Below, one piece after another: positions 60,929 to 64,000 of a stretch of 64,000 bases of DNA. The position numbers and the translations under genes were made by a program. Below the pieces are notes generated by a model. The model was not told the DNA's origin. It searched no databases and worked only from the letters and a program-made list of their open reading frames with translations. How positions within the stretch are numbered: the first letter of the stretch is position 1; every line of letters begins with the position of its first letter. The DNA is taken from the NCBI GenBank assembly GCA_033064195.1, contig JARBJD010000057.1:246001-310000 (forward strand), written 5' to 3'. The stretch comes from Blattamonas nauphoetae. Its lineage: Eukaryota; Preaxostyla; Oxymonadida.

Positions 60929-62830
60929 ATGGAAGAATACTTTAGAAAAGCTAAATCAACAAGGAGTGGACACGGCCAAAGCATTTTCAAGCTACTCAGC
61001 GAACTCTGTGAAGACGAACCCGCGGCGCCACTCCTCAGCGCACTAAAGAGTCGGAACGAAATGATACCGATTAGAAAGAAAATTCTCAACCATTACACCG
61101 GTTTGGGTCTTTTACTTCTCATTTACCCTCACTTCTTTAAGCATACTTCACTCAACTGCTCCAAAGCCTGTCACAATTACATGAACAGCTTGAACGCGGG
61201 GATGGTATAAAGTTGCTGCAATGTGTGACCCAGGCCTGCAGCTTCCAAGAGGCCAAAGACTACGGATTCAAAATAACTGAAAATCAGTATTACTACGCAA
61301 AGTCCTTATACGATACTGAATCACAAACGATTCACTCTCCTCCTCAGCATCAACGACAAATAAAACCCGTTTGTTTCTCTCTTTTTCTTCAGCATTCGTC
61401 TCAGGATTTCTTAATCGAAGAAGGCAGTCAATTGATGAACGATATAATCGAAAATACTGCACCAAGCTGTAAAAACCAAAAAAGGCTCTCAAAGAAGAAA
61501 CAGAAAAAGCAAAGTTTGTCCTGATTATCTCTCAACTTGTTACATTTAGAGAAGACAATAGAAGATACGTTAGACGAGAGCGACGTCGATTTTGTCTGCC
61601 CTCCTAGTCCAATATTGACAGCTCCCACCATCCAAACCACCTCTTCATTTGGCAATCTCACTCCACACAGCCAAAACAAAACACAAAAACAAACAAAAAC
61701 AAAACAAAAACCAGAAAAAGATTACTCCATACAACAAAAAGACTTATACAACAAATTAAAGGAAGAAGGAAAGACCACGATGCATTACTCAACATTTTGC
61801 CGAAAACAAGATTCCTGAGGAAACCAGAATGTCGGACGGACCTATGCAGTGTATGTGCTCGTGGAGATTTCCTAGAAAAAACATAAAACTCTGGCATCAC
61901 AAAACAAACAGATACCAGAAAAGAAAAAAAGAAATAGAAGAAATAAAAAACACAAGATTATCGCACAAAACAACGCGATTTTTACAACAAGACAATATCT
62001 CACCTCACCGATGACTCTTTGGTCATCGTTCTTGATTTTAAAGAAAATTGGCATCTTCCTTTATCTCGTGACCAGATTGGTCATGACTTTTCGTTAATAC
62101 TTCCGTTTCGCATTTATGCATTTCGGTATATCACACACATCACAACCAATTAATTTTAACACATCACAACTTTCTGTCTCCCATCACTACACACGATCAC
62201 CGCTTCGTCGAAGAATGTCTTTCAGATGTTCTCGACATGCAAGATTATGTTCATCAAAAGAATATTTTTATTTTTACAGATGCTGGCCCGCACTTTCGCA
62301 ACCAGTATTTCTTAGGTTTCTTACTTTCGTCCAAGCATTCTCCCTTCGGAGAAAAACTGTTACATACTCTTTATTTTCAGAGCAGCACGGAAAAAACGTG
62401 TGTGACTCTGAGTTTGGTTTTCTCACAAATTATGTTGATCATCATTTAGTTTCTCCTATTACGTCTTCAGACTCTTTATTTGATTTTTTCACACACGGAC
62501 TATCTGGCCAGGTCCACACCACAGATGGCCTTCAGACCCGTCACTGCTTCCACAAGTTTGTTTTTTTATTTTCATATATTCTTTTCATAGGCACACTCAG
62601 TTCCCATCCACTCACAAGTTTACCATGTTGAGGGTGGATGGGATGAAGCAGTACCTTGGCTTCCGGCGCCAAGGGGCCTCACTCACAGCAGCCCTAGTGA
62701 GTGAGGGCGAAGACAGTTTCTGCTGTATCGTGTCCACGCACGAGAAGCAGGCTGTCGACAACAAAGAGAGGGCTGTCTACGAGAGGGCGGAGGACACTCC
62801 GATAGTGCACACGTGCCTGTCGGATTACTT
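60929..62830 (+). pseudogene. Intron-containing transposase gene, decayed, family not identified
   Basis: An ATG at 60929 opens a helical N-terminal exon (SIFKLLSELCEDEPAAPLLS). Probable introns: 61207-61235 (GTATAA...CAG) and three with donor GTTTGT, at about 61369-61392, 61513-61551 and 62555-62600. Later frames contain a Cys pair (RTDLCSVCARGD), then LVIVLDFKENWHLPLSRDQI and IFIFTDAGPHFRNQYFLGFL, which look like the first two catalytic Asp segments of a DDE transposase, and FGFLTNYVDHHLVSPITSSD. Reading between these blocks needs frame changes near 61797 and 61875, and some frames contain TAA/TAG. The last block (LGFRRQGASLTAALVSEGED) is at 62640-62700. No terminal repeats found. Confidence 0.45.
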
Positions 62831-62861
62831 TTTCTGTAACTTCTTCAAGATTCAGTTCTCT

Positions 62862-63115
62862 TTCTTCATTACCTTCTCTTCCTTCACCTTCAGTTCCTTC
62901 ATTACCTTCTGTTCCTTCTCTCCCTTCTGTTCCTTCTTTCCCTTCCGTTCATTCATTACCTTCCGTTCCTTCTCTCCCTTCTGTTCCTTCATTGCCTTCT
63001 GTTCCTTCATTGCCTTCTGTTCCTTCTCTCCCTTCTGTTCATTCATACTTTTCAGTTCCTTCATTGACTTCCCTTCCTTCCTTACCTTCCCTTCCTTCAT
63101 TACCTTCTCATAATT
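62862..63115. repeat. CT-rich minisatellite, 9/18-bp units
   Basis: About 250 bp of variants of TTCCTTC(A/T)(T/C)T(A/G/C)CCTTCTG. Individual units differ by one or two bases, as in an old array. ORFs through it (Phe/Ser/Pro/Thr on plus, Lys/Glu on minus) reflect the repeat and are not good evidence of a gene. Confidence 0.85.
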
Positions 63116-63407
63116 CTTTCTCTTCTCTTCATAGAAACACCACTTCACACACTTCACCGATCATCGATTTGAGTTAATCACTTCACCATTTCACATCAAG
63201 ATACCTGACTTTCTCCGCCAGGCTCTTCACAGAGTTGAACGGGGTCAGCCCTCTCCTCCTGGATGACCTTTTCGGCATCCTTGATGAACCTGGAAGCAGG
63301 ATTGGGTTCCCAGCAGGACTTCTTGGTGTGAAATTGTGGCTGATTATGCTCAAATTATCCTTATTCAACAAAAAACACTTTGATCGAAAGTGGTGATACG
63401 GAGAAAT

Positions 63408-64000
63408 TCAAAAAATGAAAAATATGGGTTCGGAGAAATTCGATCGAACTTTTCTTGAAAGCGAATAATTTCGACCCATATGGTGCCAATGATCAATAAT
63501 TTCGGGTTTCAGGTCATCTTCGATGAAATTGGGAAATCTTGATGCGAGAGAGAGAATTGGATAATCGGTTTCGGGAGAATGTGGAGTTAGCATATATTCG
63601 TGCGAGATGAAATTAAGATCGGAGCTTTCGTCTGGTTGTAGAAACCGCACCATCAGTCGTTCCCGAAGTGATTGGGCCATTTGAATGCATTCGTCCACAA
63701 TTCCTGGCAAAAATGGTTCGTAGTTGATAAAATGTAATGCTGTCAGTGTTTGTTGCAGTTCTGTTCGAACTACATCCGATGTCAACGAGCCAAGTTCTAC
63801 GCGAAGAGAGTCGATCACTGTTTTCGAATCAGCCAGAGATAAGACTGTTCGTTGAAGGAGATTATTCGTTTCCGTAGTTCGATTGAGGAGGAGTACGATC
63901 GAAGCGATTCGAAGGAGATTCTCTGGATTCGACATCGTTGCGCAGAGTTGAATGGTCTTTTCCGACTTATCGTCAGCGAGGACTTGAAGGATGATATCAC
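63408..64000 (-). CDS. C-terminal part of a helical (ARM/HEAT-like) protein, runs off window
   Basis: An open minus-strand frame from the window edge to TGA at 63408. It is helix-rich, with Leu-repeat character (DIILQVLADDKSEKTIQLCA, SIVLLLNRTTETNNLLQRTV, LTALHFINYEPFLPGIVDEC), in the style of the 13.9-16.1 kb gene. No catalytic, transmembrane or targeting motif. The start is outside the window. Function unknown. Confidence 0.5.
   Translation of the reverse strand, partial: DIILQVLADDKSEKTIQLCATMSNPENLLRIASIVLLLNRTTETNNLLQRTVLSLADSKTVIDSLRVELGSLTSDVVRTELQQTLTALHFINYEPFLPGIVDECIQMAQSLRERLMVRFLQPDESSDLNFISHEYMLTPHSPETDYPILSLASRFPNFIEDDLKPEIIDHWHHMGRNYSLSRKVRSNFSEPIFFIF

Noticed and set aside
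62852..63157. Lys/Glu-rich minus-strand ORF
   Set aside because: It is a translation of the minisatellite.
1..64000. Genome-wide reassignment of TAA/TAG to glutamine
   Set aside because: The two intact receptors (over 3,300 codons) contain no in-frame TAR, receptor C ends at TAG where its homologue ends, and a Polinton gene ends in TAA-TAA. The standard code fits best; only IFT46 and some decayed elements are exceptions.

Overview
The window is eukaryotic nuclear DNA from a flagellated protist, most probably a metamonad and perhaps an oxymonad. The evidence is an intraflagellar-transport gene (IFT46) with very short spliceosomal introns (26-64 bp, donors GTTTGT, GTGTGT, GTATAT), giant secreted beta-helix/Ig-like-repeat receptors ending in a degenerate kinase domain, a Polinton (Maverick), and a dense crust of transposons. 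The taxon is my inference. I see no rRNA, no CRISPR and no bacterial operon.

Layout. 0-1.4 kb: end of a retroelement (Gag-like ORF, then the start of an RT ORF leaving the window). 1.4-21 kb: three copies of one receptor-like family. Copy A (1.4-6.7 kb) is a pseudogene holding a tRNA-like Pol III gene and a 1.1-kb inverted-repeat insertion. Copies B (7.05-12.98 kb) and C (20.83-16.78 kb) are intact. A three-exon helical-protein gene lies between B and C. 22-30.5 kb: two host genes, each split by a Mutator-like element with a perfect 9-bp target duplication. The second element carries a pseudogenised SNF1/AMPK-like kinase with its introns (Pack-MULE type) and has itself been hit by a 597-bp MITE. 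30.5-38.9 kb: a non-LTR retrotransposon with a ~2,800-codon ORF studded with short GC palindromes. 39-54.2 kb: a Polinton-like provirus (integrase, packaging ATPase, two paralogous presumed capsid genes, small virion-like proteins; no DNA polymerase B or protease seen). One capsid gene contains a DDE transposon which contains a second DDE transposon. 54.2-64 kb: hAT fragment, IFT46, a coiled-coil gene, membrane-protein fragments, a decayed intron-containing transposase, a minisatellite, and a partial helical-protein gene.

How it fits together. Host genes are surface or sensory receptors, one flagellar-transport component, and lineage-specific helical proteins. About half the window is mobile DNA, and insertions can be ordered by nesting. 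The Polinton genes share a T-rich promoter-like box just before each ATG. They are broken almost only by single stop codons explainable as C-to-T changes (CAA/CAG/CGA to TAA/TAG/TGA), so the provirus appears to be decaying. IFT46 is odd: four in-frame TAA/TAG codons but otherwise intact exons and introns. The standard code fits the long host ORFs.
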